Source: Phenylobacterium sp. J426
GTDB taxonomy: Bacteria; Pseudomonadota; Alphaproteobacteria; Caulobacterales; Caulobacteraceae
DNA length: 64,000 nt
Assembly (NCBI RefSeq): GCF_024699945.1
Contig: NZ_JAJOMY010000001.1
Span: 1,054,001-1,118,000 of the forward strand
Direction: 5' to 3'
Shown here: piece by piece, positions 52,624-61,527 of the stretch
Layout of the letters: each line of letters starts with the position of its first letter
How positions within the stretch are numbered: the stretch's first letter is position 1
Made by a program: the position numbers and the translations under genes
Notes under the pieces: model-generated
Databases searched by the model: none
Seen by the model: only the letters and a program-made list of their open reading frames with translations
What the model was told of the DNA's origin: nothing

Positions 52624-53245
52624 CTCACGGGAACGGACGCCGGCGCCGCGGCGGCCGCTCTCTCCCTGCGCCTCAGCGCCTGACGCGCGCCCAGCGGATC
52701 CGATCGATGTCCCCCTTCTCGGGCCCAGCGCAAGTTCTGCACCCGTCGAAGGTTTCGGAGCCGGCCCTTGCACATGAGGACGACCTGGCTCGACCAGCTT
52801 GAATGAAGGGCGAGACCTTCCCCTGCGGTGGAGCCCGGGATCTCGACCGACCCTTCGAGCGGGAAGGACCCCCAGGCTGTGCAAAAACTCACCGGGAAGG
52901 GCCTGCCGCTTGCGACGAAGGTCCGCGATTAAGAGCGGGCGTATAACAGAGGCAGATTTTGTATCAGGTGGCATCAACACCTGGAGCACGGTTCACGTGA
53001 TCGGCATCATCGTGCGCGAGCCCCGAATGCCTAATCATCTGCTTATCTATTCTCGAAGGCGTTGGATGGCGAAACTCAGGCCCGTAATGCCCGCTAATCA
53101 TCAGAGCGCTCAGACCCCCCAATGACGTAGCTCGTCAACAGCTGATCCTCCGCACGGGCCGCCAGAGATTACCCCTGAGTGCCCCATCGGTTCGTGCCCA
53201 CGGCCTTGCGCCAAGGGGAGCGATCAAAACAAGCATTGAGGCTCC
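52624..53245. other. 620-bp gap between efflux and AarF genes
   Basis: No supportable gene, repeat or RNA was found. The last 150 bases are AT-richer and should hold the AarF promoter. A short frame VQKLTGKGLPLATKVRD at about 52880-52932 has no context. Confidence 0.45.
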
Positions 53246-54865
53246 ATGTCACCCTTGACCCTTTCGCCCAACGACTATCGTCGTCTCGCTAAGGTGATCC
53301 GTACCTTAGCCCCTACAGCCGCGCGCCCTGTTTTGGTGCGGCTGGGTCTGCTCCGGGGCGCGGCTTCCGACGAGGCGAACGAGGGCTCGGCATACGAGGC
53401 CTTCGTTGCGGCTCTTGAGGCACTCGGGCCCACATTCGTGAAGCTAGGCCAGATCATGGCGACACGGTCCGATCTGCTTCCGCCAGAGCTGACCGAGCGG
53501 CTCGGCCGGCTTCACGACGACGTGGCTCCAGTGCCCTTCGACCATTTGCGCGAACAGCTGACGATCGATCTGGGCGCGCCGCCGGAAGAGCTTTTCGCCG
53601 AATTTTCGACGACGCCAATTGCGGCTGCGTCCATTGCCCAGGTCTACGCCGCGCGGCTCATGACCGGTGAAGATGTCGTTCTCAAGGTTCGCAGACCGGG
53701 GATCGAGGCAGTCATGCGCGCTGATCTGCGGCTACTGTTGGCCGCTGCCCGCGTCATCGAGCGTCGCGCGCCGGCTCTGCGTCGACATCAGCCTGTGCGT
53801 GTCGTGACGGAGCTCAGCGAAGCCCTTCTCGAGGAGATCGATTTTCGGATTGAGGCTCGCAATCAAACGGAGGTCCGCAGGCGCGCGACCGTCTTCCATG
53901 TGCCGCTCGTACATGAGCGATTTACCACGGAAAGGACCATGGTCAGCGCACGCGTCCGTGGCCGCAGTCCTAACGCCGCGTTCCGCAACGAAGAGCCTGC
54001 CCTGGCGCGCGCCCTGGCGCCTGATGCGGCGAGGGGCCTGCTGGGCATGATCCTGCTGGACGGGGTGTTCCACGCGGATCCTCATCCAGGAAATATTCTC
54101 GTGACTCCCAATGGTCGTCTGGCGCTGTTGGACTTCGGCTCTGTCGGGCGGCTCTCGGCGAAACGGCGAGAGCAGGTCCTCGTGGTCCTCGGCTCTCTGG
54201 TGGATGCCGACGTCGCGGCGGTGTCTGATGTGCTGATGGAATGGGCTGGCCGCTCCGGACCCCCGCCGCCCGGGCTCGAACACGGTGTCGAGCGATTCTT
54301 TCTGCGTTACGCCGCCGATTCCGGGCGACCAATCCGGCTTGCGGAGGCGATCAGCGAATTCATCTCCATCGCCCGAGAAAATGCACTGACCTTGCCGCCG
54401 GACCTGCTGCTGCTCATGCGCGCTCTGGGCATCGCTGAAGGCTTGGCGAGGACGCTCGATCCCGACCTCGATGTCGTTGCCGCTATCGCGCCAGTGGTTC
54501 TCCGGGCCTTCGCGTCTCGGTTTGCGCCGAAAGCGCTCGCCACCCGCGCCTTCCGGACGTTCAAGGAACTGGATCAGATCCTCGCCATCGGGCCAGAGGC
54601 GATCCGGCGCGGCATCGGCCGCATCAGCCGTGACGGCATTGTCATCCAGGTCTCAAGCTCAGACTTGGCCGAGTTGCCGCGAGCGGTCAGACGGGCGAGC
54701 GATACCCTGTCGCTCGGGATCGTGGTCGCGGCCCTTATCGTCGCTGCTGCCGTCGTCATCGTCGCGAAGGACGATCAGGCCGCCGCGATCGGCCGGATCG
54801 CCATCGTCACCCTCTCAGGCGTGGGCTTGGCCGCTTTCGTGAGTCGCCTGTTCCGGCGGGATTGA
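53246..54865 (+). CDS. AarF/ABC1/UbiB-family kinase-like protein
   Basis: 539 residues. The family signature LGPTFVKLGQIMATRSDLLPPEL contains the KxGQ motif; the Ala-rich loop AAASIAQVYAARL replaces a normal P-loop; later come VFHADPHPGNI and LLDFGSVGRL with metal-binding residues. Two membrane helices end the protein (IVVAALIVAAAVVIVA and a second). Members support ubiquinone or lipid metabolism; the exact role here is unknown. It is probably not the chromosomal ubiB, since it sits in accessory DNA. The 3' end overlaps the convergent Hsp20-like gene by 51 bases. Confidence 0.88.
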   Translation: MSPLTLSPNDYRRLAKVIRTLAPTAARPVLVRLGLLRGAASDEANEGSAYEAFVAALEALGPTFVKLGQIMATRSDLLPPELTERLGRLHDDVAPVPFDHLREQLTIDLGAPPEELFAEFSTTPIAAASIAQVYAARLMTGEDVVLKVRRPGIEAVMRADLRLLLAAARVIERRAPALRRHQPVRVVTELSEALLEEIDFRIEARNQTEVRRRATVFHVPLVHERFTTERTMVSARVRGRSPNAAFRNEEPALARALAPDAARGLLGMILLDGVFHADPHPGNILVTPNGRLALLDFGSVGRLSAKRREQVLVVLGSLVDADVAAVSDVLMEWAGRSGPPPPGLEHGVERFFLRYAADSGRPIRLAEAISEFISIARENALTLPPDLLLLMRALGIAEGLARTLDPDLDVVAAIAPVVLRAFASRFAPKALATRAFRTFKELDQILAIGPEAIRRGIGRISRDGIVIQVSSSDLAELPRAVRRASDTLSLGIVVAALIVAAAVVIVAKDDQAAAIGRIAIVTLSGVGLAAFVSRLFRRD

Positions 54866-55300
54866 AGCTTCGCGCACGGGAACACGTCTTGCTTCCCCGC
54901 GCACCCACGCGGCCTTGACCATTCTCGCGGTCAGAACGCCGTCTTCGAGGGTCGCCGTCACATCGTCGGGATCGACCGGCTCCGGGAGATCGACGCTCAG
55001 ATCGAACGGACGCCCAATGGTCCCGGGCCGCCCTTGACGGCCGGCCGCACGCAGACGCAAACGAGTGGGAGTGACCTCCAGGACCATATCTCCGATGGCA
55101 TACCCAGGGGCATCGACCTCAACGGTCACGTCCTCGATCGTCTGGGCGATTGCAAAAGCCGGAACCTCGCCCAAGGGATAACCGGGCTGGGTCTCAAGCC
55201 GGCGCCGAACACCCCTCAACCCGCGGCCGATAAGGCTGTCGTATTCCAGGGTGGCGGAATACACCCTCCGTCCCAATTTTACCGAGACACTGCCGATCAT
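54815..55300 (-). CDS. Hsp20/alpha-crystallin-like protein
   Basis: 161 residues from the ATG at 55300, which has an AGGAG eight bases upstream; the longer open frame begins with out-of-character residues. The crystallin domain is recognisable in FAIAQTIEDVTVEVDAPGY, MVLEVTPTRLRLRAAG and PFDLSVDLPEPVDPDDVTA-TLEDGVLTARM, where a DGVLT strand is the usual C-terminal mark. The IxI tail is not evident. A holdase for misfolded proteins is the family role. Tail-to-tail with the AarF gene. Confidence 0.7.
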   Translation of the reverse strand: MIGSVSVKLGRRVYSATLEYDSLIGRGLRGVRRRLETQPGYPLGEVPAFAIAQTIEDVTVEVDAPGYAIGDMVLEVTPTRLRLRAAGRQGRPGTIGRPFDLSVDLPEPVDPDDVTATLEDGVLTARMVKAAWVRGEARRVPVREASIPPEQATHESGQAHA

Positions 55301-55660
55301 TTGAAACTCCTGGAACATTCTCCACCTGAAGACTTGCGCGCCTGATGGCGGCAAATTCATGGCGGTTAACGCGGGCATGGTTGGCCAAGCTGCGAGGGCG
55401 AGCAGCGGGGAGTGGCCGGGACGGTCTTCCGGCTCATTAAGCCGGGCTGCGAGGTACGTACACAGAGGGTCGTGACCCACCCACGCCAGATATGGCGGAT
55501 CGTAAAACGCCGACGCGGCGACGGCGGTAGTGCCGAAAAGTCCCGGCTGCATTGTATCGGAGATGGGGTGCAATGCTATTGGCGTCGCGAAACACCGCCC
55601 ACGTTCTTGAACAAGCCCATTTCAGCGTCCCGTTTTCCCTGTGTGCCAAGAGTCCTCGCA
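55301..55660. other. Gap upstream of the Hsp20-like gene
   Basis: 360 bases without a supportable gene. The left part must contain the promoter of the Hsp20-like gene. Open frames here have no recognisable motifs. Confidence 0.4.
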
Positions 55661-56490
55661 TCAGCCGGTGGGCCATCCCGCGCCGTCCAGGGCCGCCTTG
55701 GCAGCCTTGGCAGCCTCAGCGTCCGACAGGTCCCCCCTCCAGCGCGAGGCGTCGAGCCGTCGGCCGCTCACCCGATCGGACGCTTCCGAGGCAAGCCAGA
55801 GAAGCGGTGGGACGATGACAGCAGGGTCAAGCAAGCCGGTTCGAGCCTGGTCGGGGAGGTCATCTGGAATCATGCCTGTCGCTGTCGCGCCACCGGGGAG
55901 AAGAGCGTTCACCGTGACGCCTGTGCCCTCAAGATCCTGAGCCCAGATGATCGTTTCGGATTCCAGCGCCGCCTTGGACGGCCCATAGGGCGAGAAGCCG
56001 CGCCGTCGCATGGTCGCATGGTCGCATGGTTCATGCTGATATTGACGATCCGCCCGCGGCCGGCTGCGATCATCACCGGTGCTGCCGCCCGGGCCATCAG
56101 GAAGGGCCCATTGACGTTGGTGTCAATCACCATGCGCCAGACGTCCGGGTCGGTCTCCCAGAAGCGGGTCGGCTCGGTCAGGAAGCGCTGGCTGACATAT
56201 TTCATGCCGCGGCCGGCGTTGTTGACGAGAATATCGACCCGACCGAAGCGGTCACGCGCGCCCGACACGACGCGTGCGCAGTCTTCCTCGCGCGCAACAT
56301 TGGCGAGCATCGGAATAACGCGGTCGCTCCCGGCTTCCCGGGCCACCGCCTCGACTTCGGCCGCCTCGCGCGATGCCGTTGTGACGACCCGTGCGCCCGC
56401 CGCCGCCAGCCCGAGAACCATCGCCCTGCCGAGCCCACGACCGCCGCCCGTGACGATCGCGACCTTGCCGGCGAGTCGCTCGCCGCTCAC
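55661..56490 (-). CDS. Short-chain dehydrogenase/reductase (tandem-repeat frameshift)
   Basis: SDR with Rossmann loop [21 protein letters not shown], and after the break [10 protein letters not shown] holding the catalytic Tyr-x3-Lys. The frame is broken by three copies of the 8-base unit GTCGCATG (56005-56028, plus-strand reading). Two copies would restore [19 protein letters not shown], giving about 273 residues. It is preceded by a truncated aldo/keto reductase whose stop overlaps its start. Substrate unknown. Confidence 0.72.
56005..56028. repeat. Three tandem copies of GTCGCATG
   Basis: Perfect 8-base triplication inside the SDR gene. The third copy is what breaks the frame, pointing to slippage in the organism or during sequencing. 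Confidence 0.9.
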
Positions 56491-56800
56491 CGGTTCAGCG
56501 CCGCCATGTGCGGCGCGGCGTAGCGCGTCCCCGCGGCGGCGCCAGCAGGCAGGATGCGGTCGATGCGGGCGCGATCCTCAGCCGTGATCCGTACATCCAT
56601 CGCCCCCAAGTTCTCCTCGAGCCGAGCGCGCTTCTTGGTTCCGGGGATGGGAACGATGTCCTCTCCTTGAGCCAGAAGCCAGGCGAGCGCCAACTGGGCA
56701 GGGGTGCAGCCCTTCTCGCGCGCCATCGTCTCGATCTCGGCCACCAAATCGAGGTTCTTCTGGAAGTTCTCGCCCTGGAAGCGTGGCGCGTTCGCCCGCG
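56487..56800 (-). pseudogene. Truncated aldo/keto reductase, C-terminal third
   Basis: The last 100 or so residues of an AKR13-like enzyme: [40 protein letters not shown] and [20 protein letters not shown]. The catalytic Tyr and Lys region and the first 200 residues are absent; upstream sequence is unrelated. It is therefore a remnant, joined to the SDR gene by a four-base overlap. Confidence 0.75.
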
Positions 56801-57134
56801 CACGAACGCGACTGCCCGCCAAGTCGCGCAGGGTAGCCGGCCCAGCGTCTCGATCAGCACGCCCGCGGTCCGGCGTTGCTGGACGAGCAGGACTGGCTGG
56901 ACGTGTCGGCGGGGCTGAGTGGCGGCGAGGCCGCCGCGCTGCTCGCCGAATCCGGGTTCCCCCTGCCCAAAGTGTTGTCGGCGTCATCCGCGGCACTCGC
57001 GAGGGCCCGCTCGGACGCGTTTGGTCCGCCCACCTCAGCTCGAGGCATAGACGCTCGGACGACCCAACAGGGTGGGAATGGGCCGGTTGTATCCCATGAT
57101 CACGATCCACCGTGGGCTCGCGAAGCCCGCCCGC

Positions 57135-58466
57135 CTATCCGCCCATTGCGGCGGCCACGCGGGACGCGGTGCGGTTCGCGACCTGTTTGATCGGGTCGTC
57201 GCTCAGGTGGGCGTAGATTTCGGTCGTGCGCGACTGCTTGTGGCCGAGCACCTTGCCGACCATGAAGAGCGACGCGCCGTCGGCGATGGCAAAGCTGGCG
57301 AAACTGTGCCGCAGATCGTGCAGGCGGACATTGGTCAGCGGCGCGACATCATCGGGGTGATCGCCGGCCTCCTGCGCCCGCTTGCGCGAGACCTGGTTCG
57401 CCCGGACGCGGACCATTTCCCAGTGATGGCCGAGACCGACATAGCAGCCGTCGCCTTTCATGGCGGGCAGCACGAAGGGCGAGCGACGCTTCGGCTCCGG
57501 ATGTTCGCCGGAATTGTGCCCGCGCATGTCCGGCTCGGGGCGGTTCGTCTCCCAGCGGCGCTTCAGGATGGTCACGGCGGCGTCGGCGAGCGGAACGACC
57601 TTGGCGCCGGTCTTCGAGTCCGGCAGCCGCAGGCAGCTCTTGGTCCAGTCGACCCAGGCCCATTCCAGGGTCAGGATCTCGCTCTTCCGGCAGCCCGTGA
57701 GCATCAGCAGCCGCACGGCGTCCGCCATCACCTCCATGTGCGGCTGTTCGCGCTCGATCTCGGCGATCGCTTCGCTGAAGCAGGCGACCTCCCTTTCCGA
57801 GAGATAGCGCTCGCGGCGCGTCGTCTTGAAGCCTTTGACGCCGCGCGCCGGATTGTGGGTCACCCGGCCGGTTTCGATCCCCCACTGGTAGCAGGCGGCG
57901 AGCACCACGACGGCCATGGAGGCGATTCGCTTGCCGCCCTTCACGTTGGAGCGGCGCCGGTGACCGGTCTTCTCGGACCTGGCGGTCTTCCCCTTCGAGA
58001 TGTCGAGCTGCATCATCGCCACGTCGTTCTTCGTGACTTCGCGGGCGAGGATCCGGCCGATCAGCGGCTTGACGTGGTTCCTGAAGATCCCGCGATCGGT
58101 GTCCCAGCTGCTCGCCTTCTTCTCGGGCTTCAGCGCGGGACCGTCCTCCAGGTAGGCGTCGGCGAGTTCGGAGACGCTGATCGCCCCGCGTTCCTCGGCC
58201 TTGGCGTCCTGTGGGTCGACGCCGCTGCGCAAGCCGTGCAGCAGATCGCCGGCGCGGTCGCGGGCTTCCTTCACGCCATAGTCCGCCCGCAGCGGACCCA
58301 TGGTGTGCTTCCGTTTCTTGCCGCCCCGCCGGTAGACCAGGATGAAGCTTTTTGAGCCGGTGGGCCGGACCCGCACGCCCAGGCCGGTCACCTCGGTGTC
58401 CCAAACGACGTACTCCGCGGCCTCCGGAGCCAGTGCGGCGACCAGTTTTTCAGTCAGTTTCGGCAT
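57135..58466 (-). CDS. int: Tyrosine-type integrase, P4-like
   Basis: 443 residues from the ATG at 58466. The N-terminus (TEKLVAALAPEAAEYVVWDTEV) and RRGGKKRKHTMGPLRADYGV are typical of the DUF4102-type arm-binding domain. Catalytic residues: Arg in LTGCRKSEILTLEW, His-x2-Arg in LHDLRHSFAS, a later His in LGHKQSRTTEIY and the nucleophile Tyr in EIYAHL. The gene points away from a half tRNA-Ala gene 170 bases to its right. It should catalyse excision and integration at that tRNA. Confidence 0.93.
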   Translation of the reverse strand: MPKLTEKLVAALAPEAAEYVVWDTEVTGLGVRVRPTGSKSFILVYRRGGKKRKHTMGPLRADYGVKEARDRAGDLLHGLRSGVDPQDAKAEERGAISVSELADAYLEDGPALKPEKKASSWDTDRGIFRNHVKPLIGRILAREVTKNDVAMMQLDISKGKTARSEKTGHRRRSNVKGGKRIASMAVVVLAACYQWGIETGRVTHNPARGVKGFKTTRRERYLSEREVACFSEAIAEIEREQPHMEVMADAVRLLMLTGCRKSEILTLEWAWVDWTKSCLRLPDSKTGAKVVPLADAAVTILKRRWETNRPEPDMRGHNSGEHPEPKRRSPFVLPAMKGDGCYVGLGHHWEMVRVRANQVSRKRAQEAGDHPDDVAPLTNVRLHDLRHSFASFAIADGASLFMVGKVLGHKQSRTTEIYAHLSDDPIKQVANRTASRVAAAMGG

Positions 58467-58633
58467 CGCAGGAGGCCCTTTTCTGGGTACCGCATGGGTA
58501 CCAACAGGCAAAAGTGGTACCCAGGTTTCACCCGTTCCCAGTTTTGCCCAAGTCCTACATTTCTTCAACTCCTACAATGAGTTAGAAACGAAGTGAGATC
58601 GCCTGAAACAGGCCGAAAATGGCCTCCGGGGCC

Positions 58634-58679
58634 CATGGCATTCAAGAGGTCAGCGGTTCGACTCCGCTTAGCTCCACCA
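58634..58679 (+). tRNA. 3' half of tRNA-Ala(GGC), attachment site
   Basis: From the anticodon loop (GGC at 58637-58639) through AAGAGGTC, a perfect T arm (AGCGG TTCGACT CCGCT) and acceptor strand TAGCTCC to an encoded ACCA. The 5' half, with GGGGCTA and a D arm, is absent upstream. One mismatch to the usual anticodon stem (ATTCAAG for ATGCAAG) marks the junction. A half tRNA next to an integrase gene is the classic displaced attachment end. Confidence 0.75.
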
Positions 58680-58680
58680 T

Positions 58681-58711
58681 GAAGGCCCGCCGGTGACCCC
58701 GGCGGGCCTTC
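58681..58711. terminator. Terminator after the tRNA-Ala end
   Basis: A 13-bp perfect stem (GAAGGCCCGCCGG and complement) with a five-base loop, starting one base after the CCA. It is probably the original terminator of the interrupted tRNA gene. Confidence 0.8.
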
Positions 58712-58764
58712 GCCTTTCCGAGCGTATCTTTACGGGGTCTCGGATCGGCGGCTAAGAAACGGCC

Positions 58765-59277
58765 ATGCTGAACGTCGCCGTCAAACTCCCGCTCGTCGCC
58801 GTCGTCGGCCTGCCCCTCGTTCTGGCGGCCTGCGACCAGCCCAAGGACAGGAGCGACCCGCAGCCGCCGCCGCCCGCCGCGGCGACCGCGCCGCCACGAC
58901 CTCCTCAGCCGGCCTGGGCGACCGACTATCTGGGCAAGGGCCTGCGCCAGCTGTTCCCCGAGACGGGCGACTGCGTGGGCAACACCGAGAGCGTCGAGAC
59001 CCGATACGCCGACGGGGCTGCGGTCATCGGCTGGGGCTGGGACAACGCCGCGAAGACCTCGGTGGCGCGCATCGTGCTGGTGGACGAGGCCTATCGCGTG
59101 GTGGGCGCCGGCGAGACCGGCATGCCGCGGCCCGACGTGCCGGCCGCCCGGCCTGAGGTGACGGACCCCAACACCGGCTGGCGGGCGATCACGACGGTCC
59201 CCGCGGGCGCGCTCGACGCCTACGGGATCACCGACGGCGGCCAGGGCGCCTGCAAGCTGGGCCATATCAAGTTCTAG
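58765..59277 (+). CDS. Lipoprotein of unknown function
   Basis: 170 residues with lipobox LVLAAC, then a proline-rich linker and a folded part with YLGKGLRQLFPETGDCVGN, VIGWGWDNAAKTSVARIVLVDE and WRAITTVPAGALDAYG. No family recognised. First gene to the right of the attachment site, hence chromosomal. Convergent with the methyltransferase gene, overlapping it by four bases. Confidence 0.7.
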   Translation: MLNVAVKLPLVAVVGLPLVLAACDQPKDRSDPQPPPPAAATAPPRPPQPAWATDYLGKGLRQLFPETGDCVGNTESVETRYADGAAVIGWGWDNAAKTSVARIVLVDEAYRVVGAGETGMPRPDVPAARPEVTDPNTGWRAITTVPAGALDAYGITDGGQGACKLGHIKF

Positions 59278-60401
59278 GCGTCAGCCTTCGGCCGCAGGGC
59301 CGTCAGCAGCCTCGAGGCCAGCCCGGGGATCAGGCCGCCGCGGCCGTTCGGCCGGCGCAGCAGCACCGCGTCCTGGGTGTTGTTGAGGTCGTGCGAGCCC
59401 ACGTGCAGCACGTCGAAATACTTGGCCCACACGCGGCGGACGTAAGCCTCGGTGTGGTAGGCCAGCCGGTAGAAGCCCGGCAGGCCCTCGGTCGCGTCGG
59501 CGTCGCCCCAGTAGACGAAGCCGTCATTAACGCCCTTGGCGCACACGTCGTCCGGCAGGTCGTAGGCTCCAGGGTCCAGCTTGGTGGTCAGCAGGACGCC
59601 CCCCGGCTTCAGGATCCGCCGAAGCTCCGCCAGCATGCCATGCTGCATGTCCTCGGGCAGGTGGGTGAAGATCGAGATCGAGTAGATCAGGTCGAAGCTC
59701 TCGTCGGCGAAGGGCAGCGGCGGCGCGGGACCGTTCACCCGGAAGTCGCCCACGTCCTCGAGGTTCGCCCGGGCCCAGCCGATCGCCTCGCCGTCGATGT
59801 CCGAGCCGAACAGCTCGGCTTGCGGATGCATGTCCTTGATGGCCGAGATCACCCGCCCGGGCCCACAGCCGAAGTCGAGGATTCGCGCATGACGGCCGAG
59901 CGGCAGGCCGGCGCGTGCGAGGATGCCGGCGATCTGCTCGGCCACCCGGCGGCCGGTCAGGTGGAACTGCCCGGCGGCTGCGCCCGTCACCCGGATCTGC
60001 AGATGCTCCGGCGGGATCCGCCGCCGCCGCACGGGGCGGCCGAACACCGCCTGCAGCCAGCCCTCGCTGACCTCGTACTCGAACACCCGCGACCGGGCGC
60101 CCGAGGTGACCTCGACGCTCAACAGGAACGGCTCGGCGGGCGTGTGGCCCCGGAGCAGTTCGGCGAAGTTCACCCGCGCGAACAGGCTGCTGGCCGTCAC
60201 CCCGGGGAAATGCTCGCGCACGTTGGGGTTGGGCGTCAGCTTCAAAGGCACGGGCGCGCCGTTGACCGTGACCGAGACGTCGGGATGGGCCTCGTCGTCC
60301 ACCTCGGCCCAGCCGAACAGGTTGTAGACGACGTCCTCGTCGCCGAGCCGGTAGGGCGGATCGAGGCTGATCAGGACGAGATCGTGACGAACGACAGCCA
60401 T
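59274..60401 (-). CDS. Class I SAM-dependent methyltransferase
   Basis: 375 residues. An N-terminal beta-rich domain of about 140 residues precedes the Rossmann methyltransferase domain with the SAM loop RILDFGCGPGRVISAI, ELFGSDIDGEAIGWA, FADESFDLIYSISIFTHLP and LRRILKPGGVLLTT. The acceptor is not known; the first domain may bind it. Transcribed toward the lipoprotein gene. Intact frame. Confidence 0.85.
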   Translation of the reverse strand: MAVVRHDLVLISLDPPYRLGDEDVVYNLFGWAEVDDEAHPDVSVTVNGAPVPLKLTPNPNVREHFPGVTASSLFARVNFAELLRGHTPAEPFLLSVEVTSGARSRVFEYEVSEGWLQAVFGRPVRRRRIPPEHLQIRVTGAAAGQFHLTGRRVAEQIAGILARAGLPLGRHARILDFGCGPGRVISAIKDMHPQAELFGSDIDGEAIGWARANLEDVGDFRVNGPAPPLPFADESFDLIYSISIFTHLPEDMQHGMLAELRRILKPGGVLLTTKLDPGAYDLPDDVCAKGVNDGFVYWGDADATEGLPGFYRLAYHTEAYVRRVWAKYFDVLHVGSHDLNNTQDAVLLRRPNGRGGLIPGLASRLLTALRPKADA

Positions 60402-60662
60402 CGCTTTCCTCGCGAATAAGCCGACGAGGTTCGCCCCAACCCGCCAGTGTTGTGTGACAGCCCTGGGTTTAGCTTAGCCTTCGCGAACGATGCAACCGTC
60501 GGTTCAGTCGACGTCCGGCGAACCCTGGAACGTGATCGGAGGTCGGTCGGCCCCGGCGTTGCAACACAGCCCGCGGCCCCCCAAATAGCGAGGGTCCGGC
60601 CCGCCGTGCCGACATCGGGCGGCAAGCCGGAGAGTCGCTTCTTCCGAGGGCTCCAAAAAGGC

Positions 60663-61085
60663 ATGAACCGGTCTCTGATCTTTGACAGCCCCTTCCTGCT
60701 GGGCTTCGAGCACACCCGCTCGCTGATCGAGCGCGCCGCCAAGGCGGCGGCGGAGAGCTATCCGCCCTACAACGTCGAGGATCGCGGCGACGGCGGTCTG
60801 CGGATCACCCTGGCCGTGGCCGGCTTCTCGCCGGATCAGCTGCAGGTCACCGTGGAGGACCGCCAGCTGGTCATCGCCGGCAAGCGGGACGGCGGCGGCC
60901 CGAAGTCCGAGGACGCCTACCTGCACCGCGGCATCGCCGCCCGCGGCTTCGTGCGCAGCTTCGTGCTGGCGGACGGCATGGTGGTGGAAGGGGCGAGCCT
61001 GGAGCACGGCCTGCTCCACATCGATCTCGCGCGGCCGGCGCCGGAAAAACGGGTGCAGACCATCCCGATCCGGACCGCCGGCTAA
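60663..61085 (+). CDS. Hsp20 small heat-shock protein
   Basis: 140 residues from the ATG at 60663. The alpha-crystallin domain spans about residues 38-125: YNVEDRGDGGLRITLAVAGFSPDQLQV, LVIAGKRDG, HRGIAARGFVRSFVLADGM and the ASLEHGLLHIDLARPAPE C-terminal part, with an RVQTIPIR tail that supplies the IxI-like motif. It keeps denatured proteins soluble. The next gene is a DUF1150 protein, the common alphaproteobacterial neighbour. Confidence 0.9.
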   Translation: MNRSLIFDSPFLLGFEHTRSLIERAAKAAAESYPPYNVEDRGDGGLRITLAVAGFSPDQLQVTVEDRQLVIAGKRDGGGPKSEDAYLHRGIAARGFVRSFVLADGMVVEGASLEHGLLHIDLARPAPEKRVQTIPIRTAG

Positions 61086-61196
61086 GCTGAAGTCGAGATG
61101 TAAGTACCTCGTGGCCGGAATAGCCGGGACGAGGATCAATCGAACGGTTGGCTGAACCGGCGACCGTTCGGAGCGTTGAGTTTCACGGAGGTGGTC

Positions 61197-61454
61197 ATGA
61201 TGACGCCTGTACTTTCGACTGAAGCCTTTGCGGCGCTGGGCGCCCCGCATCTGGTCTATGTGCGCCCGGTGAAGGCGGCCGAAATCTTGGCCAGCGTGCC
61301 TTCCGCCCAGGTCCAGGGCTTCGAGCTCGACCCGGAACAGACCCTCTATGCGGTGCACCGCGCCGACGGCGAACGTCTCGCGGTGCTGACCGACCGCGAG
61401 TCGGCGGTGGCCGCGGCCCTCGCCCACGAGCTGGCGCCCGTCTCGGTGCACTAG
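61197..61454 (+). CDS. DUF1150 family protein
   Basis: About 85 residues. LVYVRPVKAAEILA, VQGFELDPEQTLYAVHRADGE and RLAVLTDRESAV are the family features. A GGAGG at 61187-61191 precedes the ATG-ATG start. Function unknown; in alphaproteobacteria it repeatedly follows an Hsp20 gene, suggesting a heat-stress link. A strong terminator follows. Confidence 0.85.
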   Translation: MMTPVLSTEAFAALGAPHLVYVRPVKAAEILASVPSAQVQGFELDPEQTLYAVHRADGERLAVLTDRESAVAAALAHELAPVSVH

Positions 61455-61477
61455 CTCATCCGCAGTCCGGAACGTGA

Positions 61478-61510
61478 AAGGCCGGCGGGAGACCGCCGGC
61501 CTTTTCGTTT
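61478..61510. terminator. Rho-independent terminator
   Basis: Stem GGCCGGCGG/CCGCCGGCC with a GAGA loop, extended by A-T pairs, then TTTTCGTTTTT. It ends the Hsp20-DUF1150 unit and may also serve the convergent ptsN gene. Confidence 0.85.
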
Positions 61511-61527
61511 TTCCGATCCGATAGGGC

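Noticed and set aside
53246..54865. Chromosomal ubiB gene
   Set aside because: It has the ABC1 motifs but lacks the usual ubiE neighbour and lies in accessory DNA, so no gene symbol was given.
56876..57190. Plus-strand frame starting [13 protein letters not shown]
   Set aside because: Reads plausibly for about 50 residues but has no recognised family, start signal or partner; it may be the tail of a lost gene.
57072..58355. 427-codon plus-strand frame opposite the integrase
   Set aside because: Antisense of a clear tyrosine recombinase with all catalytic residues.
58621..58679. tmRNA (ssrA) 3' end
   Set aside because: The CCA-proximal part could fit, but the GGC anticodon within CATGGCAT and the T arm match tRNA-Ala(GGC) better, and alphaproteobacterial tmRNA is permuted, which would not place a terminator one base after CCA.
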